A DNA stretch of 64,000 bases from Kappaphycus alvarezii (GCA_002205965.3 NADL03000861.1:30011-94010), one strand, 5' to 3'; counted from the first letter of the stretch, positions 24,001-35,363 are shown. Numbers and translations are program-made. The notes: generated by a model not told the origin, from the letters alone.

Positions 24001-24701
24001 CATACAACTCTTCTGTGACTGAAGACTTGGGAATGTCGCCGTTCGAAATGGACTTGGGATATAATCCAAAGGCACCTCTTGATATGATTTCAGGAGCAGA
24101 GACACCAATTGAAAGCGTTGAAGAATTTAAGGCACGACTGCGAAACTCCTTGGAAGATGCTAAGTTCTCGTACAGAGTTTCTAAAGCTAGGCAATCTGCA
24201 GTCTCTTCTCAACGGTATCAAGCTCCTCAATATCAAGTTGGATCGAAAGTATGGTTAAATAAGTCTCTGTTTACGGATTTGTATTCCAGATCGCAGGCAA
24301 CGCAGAAGCTGACGGCTAGAAGATATGGTCCATTCATGGTGAAGGAGTTAATTGGAAAGAACGCTTTGAGGTTGGATCTACCTAATCATCTCAAGATCCA
24401 TCCTGTTGTTCATGTAATTCACACAACTCCATATAAGGACCAGCCTGCTGATATTGCGCTGCCTATGCCTGAGCGACCCGATCCAATACCGATGCCTGGA
24501 GGAGAAGAACAAGTCGTTGACCGAATATTGAAGCATAGGAAGAGAGGAAGAGGATATCAATTCCTCACTCTAATGAAAGGAGCGCCAACTCATGAAGCTG
24601 AGTGGCAGCCGAAAAGAGATTTTGTGGACCGAGACGGTACGGTTACGGAAGTTTGGCACAAGTATATCGTGGAAAATGGCATACTTCCAGAATATCATTG
24701 A
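21021..24701 (+). CDS. gypsy pol polyprotein (protease, RT, RNase H, integrase)
   Basis: 1,226 residues. Order: an N-terminal linker; an aspartic-protease-like domain around residues 75-180 (LLDGTLNNVKASVLKDDG onward, GMPW at its end); reverse transcriptase ~270-440 with FSKLDLKTGFHQIRV and the catalytic YIDDLLIFS; RNase H ~555-680 (HVDASQFAVGG, ITDNQVLKHL); a histidine-cysteine integrase finger around 800-840 (CLRCQQAK); an integrase core with TDFIVHLP, DNIVSDRDPKF and HPQTDGASE; and a C-terminal SH3/chromodomain-like tail (VDRILKHRKRGRGYQFL). Domain order RT-RNaseH-IN defines Ty3/gypsy. How pol is expressed after gag, across a 41-bp gap, is not visible. Confidence 0.95.
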   Translation: MSDFNRLVAEVKQLRQSIQSPVLKEEICTGDSSEVEKSQRDHAIEGLKTSLESNTIVNCHEDDIQVKEEDIPTEELILLDGTLNNVKASVLKDDGCNTNVVSRDFAVRNKEKFRFKNVKATVNHSSKKSKEKTSEVILGATLKIGSYLFTSNWVVADCRYDVLLGMPWHVANNPDIDYQRRVVKVNDDVLPIVEDIPMEVRVTNIGVKKFRNMIRRKNHGRDFNVYQLINANEIKLKKPSAINSQKNASLEKLLSKFKDVFKGKLPAGLPPKRSVDHEIEVEKGSKPPHRPLFQLSPAELKAAKEYVEDLLRNKKIRPSKSPYGSPLFFVQEKDKLRGVVDYRALNRITKRNNAPLPRSDEMFDRLGDARVFSKLDLKTGFHQIRVKPEDIEKTAFNTKYGQFEYLVMPMGLCNAPATFQSLMNRIFYDCIDVFMVVYIDDLLIFSMDEESHLKHLEIVLSRLQEHELYVSPKKCDFLKTEIEFLGFIVGKDGLRVNPEKVEVLKTWPKPKTVTEIRSFIGLLQFFRRFIPKFSEIAAPLTDLTKKDIGVGKWNDKCDVAFQKLKEAITQAPILVAPDWNKSFRGHVDASQFAVGGTLTQLDGNGKDRVIAYYSKKLSPTERYYSANDRELLGLISFLQRFRCYLEGSSFEIITDNQVLKHLFTKPKLSRKEARYIETLGNFGIFPITLKQGKIHVLGDALSRAPHVISSKDMDNPSINEVEVLSIDLDDILSSYDDDQFFGPIVRALDGNWPSDETKKVQLEKIIHMFRREGKRLMYGRKLCIPRKSVSDILQLAHDSKISGHFAFAKTLSRLSNYHWRHKTRDVRNYVQGCLRCQQAKDSNQKKMTVPTSLEMPERRWGSLATDFIVHLPRTKNGKDAVTTWVDRLTRRVHFIPCNVNETAVDVANSFFSNIFKLHGLPDNIVSDRDPKFTSKFWENVMKLCGVKLKMSTSRHPQTDGASEIMNRMVENYLRCYCSYHQNDWDELLPAAEFAYNSSVTEDLGMSPFEMDLGYNPKAPLDMISGAETPIESVEEFKARLRNSLEDAKFSYRVSKARQSAVSSQRYQAPQYQVGSKVWLNKSLFTDLYSRSQATQKLTARRYGPFMVKELIGKNALRLDLPNHLKIHPVVHVIHTTPYKDQPADIALPMPERPDPIPMPGGEEQVVDRILKHRKRGRGYQFLTLMKGAPTHEAEWQPKRDFVDRDGTVTEVWHKYIVENGILPEYH

Positions 24702-24714
24702 CGAGGACGTCAAT

Positions 24715-24733
24715 AGAGAGGAGGTGGGAATAG
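24715..24733 (+). promoter_or_regulatory. gypsy polypurine tract
   Basis: AGAGAGGAGGTGGGAATAG directly before the 3' LTR. It is the expected primer for plus-strand DNA synthesis. Confidence 0.85.
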
Positions 24734-25088
24734 TGTAACAATCTAGTGTTTACTAGAATGTTATGGACGCCTCTTGAGATATGCCAGCAATGCTATTTAG
24801 CGTGGCATTTTTATTTTGCGTGTAGAATTTTATTATGCATTGCTGTAATGCATCTAGACGTTTCGGATTAGTGTTCTAGAGTATTTTAGAGCACATTAGA
24901 CGCGTCCAGTTAGTTTATTTGTAATGTGTGTTTTTACACCCATTGAGGGGGTACAAAGCACTATATAAGAGGTCGTAGATGCCGAGTAGCGGCAGGAACA
25001 ACCAACAAACATTTTTCAACATCGATCAAAGTCAACATCTGAGTTTATTTCAACTGTCTTCCTTTGCCCCAACTACTCTTTCGTTTCA
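24734..25088 (+). repeat. gypsy 3' LTR
   Basis: 355 bp, one base shorter than the 5' LTR (a G-run length difference) and otherwise the same. Followed by the TGATG target duplicate. Confidence 0.95.
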
Positions 25089-25093
25089 TGATG

Positions 25094-26992
25094 TACCCAT
25101 CATCATGGTACCAGAGTTGAAACAGCAGGTTGCCGAGTTGCTGCTCTTCGTCATCCCCTGATTTCAATAACCGCTGGATTTTGAGGATAACGGGGTGCAG
25201 CGCAAGATCGAAAAGGAGCCCACCGAGATTGTCCCCTTGTTGCGTTCCTTGCACGCTCCGGATTATATGGCTGCCAAACCACAAGAAAGCGGGCTCATGT
25301 GCATAGCAGTATGCCACCCACGGGAACAGGTCGGGGAACTGGTGTTTGACTGCTTCCAGGAAAGCTGTCCGACTGCACAAATTGAATGCATTTTTGAGAT
25401 CAACAGTCAGCAATGCGTATTCGGAGGTGTGCCCGAACTTCTGTACGACCCTTCGGGCTGCATGAACGACGGTATCAGTGCCGGATCGGGTAGCAATGCC
25501 AACCTGCAGCGGTTGTAGGTATTTAGCTGCTCTCGCGGAGGCTCTTGTCATCAGGCAACTACCAGTCAATCTGCGCAGCGTTTCTCCTACGGCTATTGGC
25601 CTGGGTGTCAGTTCTTTCTTGGCCAAAGGGGTTAGGGGTGCTCCAGCTATCCAAGGTTCAAGAGCGGCTGGGGCCTTGCCGGCTGCTAGGGTGTTCACTA
25701 TTTTAGACAAGGCTGCCAAAAATCCGGACGGGCCAGATGAAGACGGGGCTCGCAGAAGTTCGACGAGGTGGCAAGGTTTGAGACCAGAATCCCCCGCAGA
25801 GGAACCTGGTTTAAACCCACGAACAGCATCGAGCACCCCCTTCTCCGTGAAGTCGCGTAAGGGCGAGATATTGTCTAGTGGGGTGTGGTGCGCTGCCTCG
25901 TCGTTGGGAGCTTGTTGCGGGTGCTTCGCGAGGAGTGCCTGGACGACTTCGGGGGTGGGTGGTAAGACGCCCAACGAGCCGAGCGCCTGTGCTGCCTTTC
26001 CATATGCCCCCTCCTTTGCCAGTTTAGTAGCTCTGCTGATATTTACCCGTTGCTGGTCGGAGATAGGCGGCGTAGCCGCAGCGCGGGGGGAGACGTACTG
26101 ACGGCCTGTTCCCACAAAGTCATGTATTGGCCGGAGGTCCATAGTTCTACCCGCTCTTTCATTGCTTCTGCGATCGATTGCGGGCGGCGTTCGAGAGAAC
26201 AGGAGCTGGGGAGGGACATGTCCGAAAACATCACTGCCGGAAGCAGGAATACTTTGGCAAATGTCTGCACTCGCTGGGTTGTCCAGATGTGCAGGCGGAA
26301 ACTGCCTCCTCCATTGTCTTGGCATACAACTCGGCGAGTAGTCCCCGGAATTTTGTTGGGACATGTGCCATGACGGGAGTCTGCGTTGTGAATATGTCTT
26401 GGATAGGTGGCAGTGGCTGTATCTCCGGTGTCGATGGTTGAGCGTCTGCCTCTGGTGGCCATGGTTGAGCGACTACCGCGGGTGCTGGTGATGAAAGAGC
26501 CGCGGGGACAGGGGCCTTTGGTGGGAGAATACAAGGTGTGGTACACCCAGTATTTGCCGGTGGGGCTGGGTCGTCTGGGACGGGGACTGGGGAGGCTGTC
26601 GTCGGCGGTAATGGGCTGCGCAGTTGTGTCTTGTGTAGTGGTAGGTACCGCCTCGGGGCCGTATGGACTGTGCATCTTGGGCACTTTGAGTAGGAGAACT
26701 CGAAGAGGCCGTTTGCCGTCGGGCCGGAAACCTTAGAGCCTATGTACTGGTGACAACCACAGTACCAGTAGCCACCTGTGCGAGATAGCTCATCAACTTG
26801 CCGTGCTGATGCGCCTTTGGTTGTCCCATCTTGGACCCGACGCTGTGTGTAGTACGAAGGTGGGCCAGTAGACTGGCGACTGTTCGTATTCCCGGCCTCA
26901 GCGATGGGCACAGCGGGCAATACCCGGGCCTTGGTGGTAGCCTTGTCGAGTTGGTAAATCTTGAGAAGATTTACCACCAACCTATTTTTCAA
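25094..26992 (-). mobile_element. LINE I, 5' part (zinc finger, linker, reverse transcriptase palm)
   Basis: The minus strand starts around 26,992. First comes a C-x-C ... CPRC finger-like region (YWYCGCHQYIG, SYSKCPRC), then a proline-rich linker. An RT-flank block follows (ATKLAKEGAYGKAAQALGSL), then reverse transcriptase: GDSGLKPCHL, PLAKKELTPRPIAVGETLRR, VDLKNAFNLCSR, GTQQGDNLGGLLFDLALHP and the catalytic WYHDDGYI. The gypsy insertion interrupts it right there. Frame changes occur near 26,270 and 26,100, so the N-terminal finger and the RT are no longer in one frame. It is of the early-branching type that encodes a restriction-like rather than an APE endonuclease. The true start is uncertain. 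Confidence 0.85.
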
Positions 26993-27004
26993 TCATTAAA
27001 ACAC

Positions 27005-27399
27005 CCCAATTTTCCCACTTTATGCCCGATGGGGAGTGCCGGTGGCACGAAGTTCTTCGACGTCACCTCCATCAACCGCTTGGCACCCTCCCGCAGGCGA
27101 GTCAACATCTTCAACCAGATGACCTCACTCAGGACAGCGAGAAACTCGAAACTGAGAAGATACGATTCATTCATCGCGATTTGTGCAATAGATATGTGTC
27201 TTACCGTCCCATTTCTACCCTCAGATATTGACATCGGGATATCTATGCGCTTCTAAGCGACGTCGTGTGGAATGTGGCAGTAAGGAACATACGTAGAGGT
27301 ATATGGAGAGGTCAAAGAAGTTCTCATTTAAAGGCACGCCACTGCGGCATCAACGCCATTTTTGCCTGCCTGATGACTGGTCTTCAGTCAGCGTTCTAG
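27005..27399 (+). mobile_element. LINE III fragment (restriction-like endonuclease and tail), plus strand
   Basis: The plus strand reads GGTKFFDVTSINRLAPSRRR, then SLRTARNSKLRRYDSFIA. It parallels LINE I on the minus strand (GRTDFFDVTFVNPLAPSNRR; SLNAARTAKHRRYESFIA). It ends with a match to the LINE I tail, reading ACLMTGLQSAF and a stop at 27,397-27,399 against ACLLAGLPSVF. It is therefore the 3' end of a related, strongly 5'-truncated LINE inserted in the opposite direction next to the 5' end of LINE I. Confidence 0.8.
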
Positions 27400-27486
27400 G
27401 GTTTTCTGAGCATGCTGCTGATCTCTTAGAGTGTTTGCTTACACATAATCGGCTATATCCGTAAAGGAACATGTGGCCTCACTTAA

Positions 27487-27553
27487 CGGAAAACTTTATG
27501 ATACATCGAATATATCTTCCAACAGTGAAAATACCCAAAACTTTCCCCTTTAG
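27487..27553 (-). repeat. short dispersed repeat, copy D
   Basis: Reverse-strand copy. Read on the minus strand: GGGGAAAGTTTTGGGTATTT, then TTGGAAGATATATTCGATGT. A further partial copy of its left half lies at 27,571-27,604. Confidence 0.75.
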
Positions 27554-28182
27554 GGATTCATCCTATTTTCCTAACATTAAGGTACCCAAACTTTTCCCCC
27601 TTTAGAAGTATCGATTGCACAGTACAGTATATTGCATACTGGCGAGGCGATTTTCCCAAAACACCCTTGTCGAATTTCACCCTATGTTCCACTCGAAGTA
27701 AACTAACCCAAACCTCCCTTGTAGAAGAAAAGGAGAAAAAGAAGCATCCCAGTGATAACGCGCCTGTTGTAATCCAATGTTACTTCATTTCCAGCAGATA
27801 AAACCCAAGCTCCACCTCCCATACTTTGTTAAAGCTTTTCAAATATACACACCATTTAAAACTGTCGCCGGCCCTGACCCATCGATGTAGTTATAGGGTC
27901 ACGGAGGCGCAGACCTGTTTCTGTTTTCTCATTTCCTTCTCTCCAAACTCCGCTTAGATACCCCCGCTAGAAGCGTCAGACGACGAAGTAAACTATCTCA
28001 TCATTCCCCCATTGAAAAATGTCGACATCACACAATCCAATACTGTAACGACAAGCTTGGTTAAACAGACGATTTGAAACTGGGCCGACAAGTCTAGGAA
28101 AAAGACTTTGAGAAGACCACATTATATCAATCTTCAGTACTACAAACACAAAGCTTTTTCGTGCGTGTTGATTGGCACTAGT

Positions 28183-28233
28183 CTATTCCATCTAAAGTAT
28201 CCTCCAAGAGTAACAGCACCCAAAACTTTCCCT
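28183..28233 (-). repeat. short dispersed repeat, copy G (partial)
   Basis: Reverse-strand partial copy reading GGGAAAGTTTTGGGTGCTGT and then ACTCTTGGAGGATAC on the minus strand. It diverges after the core. Confidence 0.6.
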
Positions 28234-28287
28234 CTACTCCATTTCGTTCCAGAAAACCAAAAATTTTGAAACATCTTTATACAAGCA

Positions 28288-28353
28288 GAGGGGGAAGTTT
28301 TGGGTGTTTTTATTGTTTGCAGATATATTCGATTTATCCTAAAGTTTTCCAGA
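28288..28353 (+). repeat. short dispersed repeat, copy E
   Basis: Forward copy: GGGGGAAGTTTTGGGTGTTT, then AGATATATTCGATTTATCCT and AAAGTTTTCCAGA. It lies only ~55 bp from partial copy G, in the opposite direction. Confidence 0.75.
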
Positions 28354-30360
28354 CCTCAAGAAGCGGAGATGGACAGCAAAACTGAGTACTCTAGTCGTAC
28401 TGTACAATACTGTATACCATACCGCTGTACGGTACATGATAGTCAGTGCCCTCGTGGCGTCCATCAATGCGTCATGTATGAAATAAGTCTTTTGGATAGA
28501 CGAACAGGCGACAACGCTCACTCACCTCAATTGTGTAAAAGGGTCAAAATTTGTGTAGATTTCTTCCCGAAAACTTAGGGTTTTCCCGACGATCAACCAT
28601 TGCATGTACGCAATCAATCACGCTTGTGCTGCCCTCTCGTTCTCTGACTCGGATTAGAGAAAGAAGAACGTAACTGTCGATAAGTACTGATTGTAGGTTA
28701 TCTGCCGTTACTGCTCCCACGGAACTCTGGTATTGCCTAACTTTGAAATGGGGGTTAATTTACTGTGGTAGATATGTGGGTTGCCTAACTTTGATGGGAG
28801 GAAAATTGGAGTGTTTTTAGTCCATGGAAAATGAGGTCAGCGGTTCCTTGGGGGATGTCGTGATAATTTGAAGGTGTGGTGAGCATTTATTTTTCTCCTG
28901 ACCAAAAGCTGCCGAGAGGGCTATTTTGTCAGGGTAATCTCGCAAGAGAGAAAAATGATTTGGTTATTTAATTTTTGAAAAGTGCGGTTCGGCTATCCCC
29001 CGGTGTATGCATCTTGCATGTGAATACTGTAGTCCAGAAAAGTAATGAATCCTGTTTGGTCGGAATTGAATGTGCGTCGTAAAGTTCCTTCGGGAATAGA
29101 GATGGTAGGGAGATGCAATATAATGGTCGCTAGCAATGATAATATTGTGAAAATTGAAAACATATTTTAGAAGTATTGGAAAACAATTTGATTTGTTTTC
29201 CATTTCGAATACAGTGATGAAAAAATATTCCACAGTTTTTTGATTCTACAGTTTTTATCAGAGGTCAACAATTTTTATTTATTGTGATTCATCGAAAAAA
29301 AATTTATCTATTTGTCACTGGTCAGTGTTTTGTACTGTACTACACGCGAAGCAATTTCCATGTCTGTCAGATTGATTTTAGATTCTACAGTTATATTTAC
29401 TGGACCTTTATTGCCAGCAAATTATTATTTAGATTAATGGTCACCTGGGGAATTATTCTGTAATTATTACTGAGTGTGAATTTGGTGTACAAAAACTTTT
29501 ATACTGCTGGAATCATCTTCGCAGTTTTTCTCCTCTGATCTACGGTGTAAGTAGTCTTAAGCTGTTAGTAAATTTTAGCTTTCCTCGGGCTATCGAACTA
29601 TCTTCGCCAATCAATAAATATTGTTATTCTAATTATTATTATTCTAAGTCCTATTCAGGTAATTCATTATTCATTTATATGGAACTAGCTATTTGGATCT
29701 ACGAATGTCATTTAATCTTTAAACATATAGTGCAATGATGGCGTCCCGTAATTGTAATAGCTGACTGTCGTGGAGAGTGTTATTCCGGAGGATTTCCATA
29801 GTCCTGATAGCAGCTGTATGGGACGTTGCTGTTGACACTGGTGACACTGGGTGATGAGGGAACCAGTGCAGAAACCACGAAGGGCGACGCGACGCGGGTG
29901 CCCCTTGAGGATGGGAGAGGTGAGGAAGGGTGGGAGCTTTCCAATTCGTGTCGTGGTGGGTGCGTGGCGGGGTCCGAAGCGACGTTGGCGGCAGCATGAG
30001 GGGAGTTGTGGGTGTTCTAGACGGAGGCGTAAAGGTAGAGGATGCAGTTTAATGCATTTAGTATCAACTAAAGCTGGAATGGGTGCGCCAAGGATGGGGA
30101 GGTGAGTGTTTTGTGCAGTACCGAGTTTACTTCGTAAGTTGTGACGTGGTGTAACCTGCGGGGTGCCGTGGTTTTCTAGTTTCCTTTGCCCATCTGGATG
30201 ATAGCTTGTAGGTTGAAGAGGAAGTTCGAGGTATGTCGTTGGAGCAGACTGGTGAGATCCGGGGTTAGAAGATGGCTCGTGGGCGAGATAAGGGGAAATT
30301 TGGGTTATTTGAATACATGGAAGATGTGGTCGGTTATATCCACGCGGCTAATGCGTTATG

Positions 30361-30910
30361 TGCAAAATAATTGGGATAGGTAGATCCAAATAATAATAAA
30401 TAGTTCCAACTTGAATAAATAAATAAATGCCACAATCGGACTTAGAATGAATAATGAATAGAAAACCAAATTTAATAATATCTGATCGAGGGGATATTTC
30501 GATAGCCCGAGGATGTAAAAATATTTCTAAAACCTAGACTACTTATACTCTACGCCAGGGTGAACCTGCTACAAAAATCAGGTGAGCCGTTCAATAATTT
30601 TGGTAACATAATTTAGGCTCAGCAATAATTATTGCAGTATTTTCCAGGTAAGCAATCATCCAGATAATAATTTGTTGGTAGCATAAATGTAGTAATTATA
30701 GCCTGTATAATAAAAACCCAACTGTAGGACATAAAAATTATTTGACACTGAATTCAGCATAAAATAGTGCCAGTGTAAAATAGATAAAATTATTCCTTGA
30801 TGATTCATAATAAATATAAATTGTGGGCCTCAATAAAAATATTGCTCCACAATTCAGCATCAATGTAGGACACCGGGGTAGAGAATTAAAATATTTGGTC
30901 AATTTTCACA
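30361..30910 (-). repeat. copia 3' LTR
   Basis: 550 bp from TGCAAAATAATTGGG to TTTTCACA on the plus strand, so TG..CA on the element strand. Confidence 0.93.
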
Positions 30911-30923
30911 CTACTTCCCCTTT
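30911..30923 (-). promoter_or_regulatory. copia polypurine tract
   Basis: The minus strand reads AAAGGGGAAGTAG directly before the 3' LTR. Confidence 0.8.
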
Positions 30924-31130
30924 GAAATATTGAATTAAATTTATCCTGTTGACTGAGATGAATCCCGAGATAAAATACTACTCATATCCATAGGTATAGA
31001 TCCATCAAATAAAAGGAGCTTGAGAATGTCAGATACAGGACTGTCCTTTTTTGTGAGCGGGTCGGAAGGATTAATTGAACCAGGTATCCATAGCATTTTC
31101 TTGATTTTGTTCGTTTCGAAATATATCGAA

Positions 31131-32773
31131 TTAATTGAACATCCGCTCTAATAGATTATCTTCAGGCACACGACAAGTAGATAGAGAGCTGAATAGATCT
31201 TTTGAATCAACAGCAACATGAAGAGGAATATTGATATTTAGAAGTGTACTGTATGCTGCTGCAATAATTTTTCCTTCCTCGATAGCTTCACCAGCAGCCA
31301 ATATTTCACCAGATGCAATAGATTTAACAGGACGCCGAGATAGATGTGAATGCCAATAAATTGTATGAAATATTGAATTACAATTTAAGGAGCCAATTAG
31401 CAACCCACCAATACATCCAAGTTGAGCATTTGTCGATCCGGCTGGTTTTCCTGCATCAGAAAAAACAACAACTGATAAATTGAAATTTCCAGAAACTTCC
31501 GGGCGCCGATACGTGCTTGTAGAACCAAAAGATTTTAAATTCCGAAGCATAGAAGATTGGATAGATAAATCACGAACCAACGGATTTGACCTTTTCTGTT
31601 GTAAATAACTTGCTGTAAAGGCAGACACTGGAGATGCAACCATACCCAAATAGACAATTGATCCGTTTAACGAATTAAAAGCAAAGTTTTCAAATGAGTT
31701 CATTTCTTCATCAGGTTGTTTTCGACGATTTCTTGATATTGAATGGGGTTCCAGTCCATTTAGCTTATCATCAGCTGAGACATTAATTTTATAGTCATCA
31801 AACTGCATGATTTTAACTCCATTGAAATAAAAAGATCCAGGACTATGTACGATTGTACCAAGCTTATATACTTTCCCAAGATCTTGGATAAATTGCTTCT
31901 TAATTTTTTTTGTCCAGTAATAAGTATATCATCGACCAATTTAACAACAAGCAGAATTAAGGATCCTTTTAAACTCATGAAAAATAATTGGGGTATATAA
32001 ACGACTGATTTCAATCCGAGGTCAAAGAAAGTATTATCAGAGTGTATTTGCCATTTTGCATTCGCGTTGACTAACCCATATGAAGCAGACAGTAATAACC
32101 AATAGAAGGATTTTTCGGAGCATTCCCGAGGAGGTCTCACATAAACATCTCGTAATGCTGATCCAGATTGTAAAAATGCAGACTTCACATCAACCTTTGA
32201 TAAATTCCATTTAAAAATTGTAGCAATTGATAAGAGAATTCTAATTGCCATCGGAGAACAAGATTCCGAATCAGTTCTCAAATTATTTTTCTCCTTGTCC
32301 TCATTTCCATGCGGAGCAATTCGAGCCTTGCAATAATATTTTCCATCATCCAAAATTTTTATTTTGTATAAAACGTGACTGGATATTACATTCGAGTCGG
32401 GAGGAATTTTTGAAACATGAATTTTTGAACACGTAGTGAGAAAATTATTTTCTTCCGTATTGTACGCATTTGAAATAATATGAGATGGAAGTCCAGATGC
32501 TTGATGAAGTAAAAATTCTTTAGATCCAAACCTTTTATGATAAAAACTCAGATCTTTTTGTTCAGATGATTTCAATTCCGTTCCAGGTAACAACTCAATT
32601 TCATGCGCATCAATTCCATCGTTTTCATCAATAGGGATATGAATTAAATTTTCAGGGTGCAGGGAACTAAGTTCAGATTCAATCGGAACATGTTCGAGAG
32701 ATAATATGTTTTTAGATTCTGATAAATTTCCATCAATTTCTGATTCATTATATTTTTCGACATCAGTATTCAT
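31131..32773 (-). pseudogene. copia reverse transcriptase and RNase H region
   Basis: Fossil pol segment. RT landmarks are KWNLSKVDVKSAFLQSGSAL, DVYVRPPREC, YWLLLSASYGLVNA and the catalytic VKLVDDILITG. The RNase H part has VVVFSDAGKPAG, KSIASGEILAAGEAI and HVAVDSKDLF. This RT after integrase identifies copia. The region is split between two overlapping frames. Confidence 0.9.
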
Positions 32774-33129
32774 ATTTGGTTAAAATTACCATCATCAGAA
32801 TGATCGTCAAAATTGTTTTCGCCCACATTCTTCACTTCGGTAATATTTGTTTCATCAGAAATATCTTCCACAGAATATTCAATAGACAGATTCAATAAAT
32901 CATTTGCCTTTTGAATTTGGTATGCTAGTTCATTAGATGAAACGGAATGTCGGACATCTTCAATTGCAGCATGTATAAATTTTCCATTGGATCCAGGTAC
33001 TGTGACGATAAGAGATTTTTTGTCGAATTTCAATACTGGTTTGGGCGATGACCAAGATCCTCTTTTCTGATTTGGTAGATGAATAAAAATTTCCACAATA
33101 TCGCCAACATTAATTGGGATATCGTCACA

Positions 33130-34113
33130 GACTTTGATTTTAGAATAAGATTTAATTTCCTCTTGGCTATTAGCTCATTATGAGCTTCTCTTAAATCATT
33201 TGTAGACTTCGAGGACCAGAATTATCGATGGTCGAGTGTGACCAGTGGCAAGCTCGTATGAAGAAACAACATCATTTCCATATAAATCATTCGATATTTG
33301 AAACATTCGAGCAATACGAACCGTATTACTTGCAGAAGAATCGGATATTTTTAAACGGATATAAATGTCTCTCAATATTTTATGTTTTGACTCAATATAA
33401 TTTTTGTTATGGCGGCGGGAACCAATAGGACAAAACGAAATTCCTCTTTCCTCAAGATAGCTTCTAAATTATCATTGTCAAACGCCTGATCTCCCATTAA
33501 ATAGTTAGGGTCCCAAAATGGTGTTAACCAGAGAGTTCAATACAATCAACGCAATTTTCCATCCTTAAAGAGGGCACTATTGAACCAGTTGAATACCTGG
33601 TAACTGAGTCCATAATGTGAAAAATATCCAAGTTTTCCACAAAAAAATGATCCACACAAACCAATTCATTAAATCGCGAGATATAGAGCTTAAAGATACT
33701 GCACGAGGATGAGATGGTTTTTTTGTGACATCACAAAATTTGCAGGAGTCAATTATGCTTGATAAATATTTTTTGCATTCATCGTCCCATATAAAATTTC
33801 TTTGTAACAATAGTTTTATATCATCATAATTTGAGTGACCACATACATGTTTGTGAACCTTATTAATTATTTTCTTCTTTTCAGCCCAAGATATATTTTT
33901 TGATGTATTGATATTGTTGGAACAAATTGCTGATAGAAATGAGTTTTCAATAGGTTCGGTGATTGTATAAATATATTTCCGGGTACATAAATGATGACCA
34001 TGATCCACCAATGTTATAGAATCGATTGAATTATTTGCGGACTCGAACTCGATGCGATTGTCCGTCATATGAATAATATTTGATTTTCTTGTGATATTTC
34101 TTCCAATAACCAT
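33130..34113 (-). pseudogene. copia integrase region
   Basis: The integrase N-terminal finger is readable (VHKHVCGHSNYDDIKLLL, then SCKFCDVTKKPSHPRAV), followed by the beginning of the core. Frames change within the region. Aligns with 4,317-5,264 of the older relic. Confidence 0.8.
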
Positions 34114-34428
34114 TGAGATGATCCACTGATTATTAGATGCCTTATTTTAACCTGATTTCATTGTCTGAAATAGCTGATAAAAATATTGAACCGATCATTT
34201 TTCTTTTTTCGCTTGAGTGGTCGCCATTTCCGTATTGCCAGAAGGGCGTGTCCTTGATACATTCAGGAAGTTCATCAAGAATTCCATTCCATTTCGGTAA
34301 AATAAATTTCGAAAGTGCTCGTAATTCAACAATACCCATTCCACTGTACGGTGCTCCATCATCAAGTAACGGACCTGGGTATAACCTATTTGACGGACAA
34401 TCAAGCACCGTTTTTACCATATGAAATG

Positions 34429-35350
34429 TTACGGAACCAGAATCATTTTTGTCTTTGATATTTTCTGCATTTCCCATTTTAGATGATGAACCTTTATGAT
34501 AATTTTTAGCATTCTTGCATTTATCTTTTTCATAGGCCCAATGGCCAATTTCTCCACATCGGTCACAAGTTGATTTTGCCTTGAGCGCAGCAAAGTCTTC
34601 AGGAGATAATCTTTGCTTATTATTTTTCTTGAAATTTTTCTTTTCTCCGTATCAAATATTTGATTGATTTGAAGAGATATATTTTTGAGCATTTCCATAT
34701 ACATGCATGTGATATTTGTATTTGTATTTTTTGGCTTATCACATGCACGAATAATAGATGATATTTCTGAATATTTGATTAATTCTAGGATTTTTCCTTT
34801 TTCCAAATCGGCTTCTTCATGCTTGGAGAAGCAGCAACCAAAATAGATACTCGCTGGTTTGAATCAATTTTGGAATTAGCCAGGAGCAAAAATGATACCA
34901 GTGCTTCAGGTAATTTCGAAGTACCAGTAGATGAATGAAATCGGGCAATTTGAGCATCAAACCGTGATTCAAAATTTTTGAAAGACTCACTATCACCACG
35001 AGTAGTGTGCAATAGATCGAAGAATTTTTGAAATGTATCTGATATAGATGATAGAGGATCCACCTTATGAATAGCGATAGCAATCGCTAATGCACCATTT
35101 TCAGACTGAATTTATGTGTCTGGAATTTTCTTATAAATATCAAGAGCTCGTTTAAATAATTGTGATTGTAAGACAAGACCTTGTACTGCCTTAGGAACCT
35201 TATTAGAATTTGATGCTGGTAGTAAATCATGAACAGATTTCCATTTTTGAACAGCATCAAAATATTTTTCTTGAGGTCCTTTACCATCCGTCCAAGGAGC
35301 CGTGCGAAGATCCCATGACAATTTCGGCCTTGAAGGAATTTCGGGGCGAT
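34429..35350 (-). pseudogene. copia gag region
   Basis: Gag begins at the MGPDRPEIPSRPKLSWDLRT stretch just inside the 5' LTR. It includes GPQEKYFDAVQKWKSVHDLL, and further on a cysteine-histidine knuckle-like stretch near 34,545. It occupies several frames. Aligns with 5,690-6,520 of the older relic. Confidence 0.8.
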
Positions 35351-35363
35351 CTGGGCCCATAAC
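35351..35363 (-). promoter_or_regulatory. copia primer-binding site, half-molecule initiator tRNA-Met type
   Basis: Directly at the inner edge of the 5' LTR the element strand reads GTTATGGGCCCAG. This corresponds to the anticodon-stem region of eukaryotic initiator tRNA-Met, not to a tRNA 3' end. Drosophila copia is known to prime from a cleaved initiator tRNA-Met half-molecule with such a site. Confidence 0.75.

Larger units (their letters stand above)
19220..25088 (+). mobile_element. Ty3/gypsy LTR retrotransposon, apparently whole, young
   Basis: 5,869 bp element with LTRs 19,220-19,575 and 24,734-25,088, flanked by a perfect 5-bp target-site duplication TGATG (19,215-19,219 and 25,089-25,093). 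The LTRs differ by a single indel in ~355 bp, so the insertion is very recent. Gag and pol are long uninterrupted frames. It lies inside LINE I, which it splits just after the RT catalytic block, in the opposite direction. Looks whole; I see no breaks. Confidence 0.97.
27400..30360. other. long stretch without a confident gene
   Basis: About 3 kb with no recognisable coding region. It holds four copies of the short dispersed repeat (27,487; a partial at 27,571-27,604; 28,183; 28,288), a piece resembling the LINE 3' UTR (28,835-28,880), and AT-rich DNA at 28,930-29,720. Open frames at 28,300-28,578 (plus) and 29,719-29,997 (minus) show no domain; the first begins inside a repeat copy. The last ~60 bp before 30,361 resemble the LINE 3' UTR motif. 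Confidence 0.45.

Noticed and set aside
24979-25161. 60-residue frame across the end of the gypsy 3' LTR
   Set aside because: Most of it is LTR sequence read through the insertion border into LINE DNA. Not a gene.
25478-26101. 207-residue plus-strand open frame
   Set aside because: Antisense of the LINE I reverse transcriptase palm. No motif of its own.
28300-28578. 92-residue plus-strand open frame
   Set aside because: It begins inside dispersed repeat copy E and has no domain.
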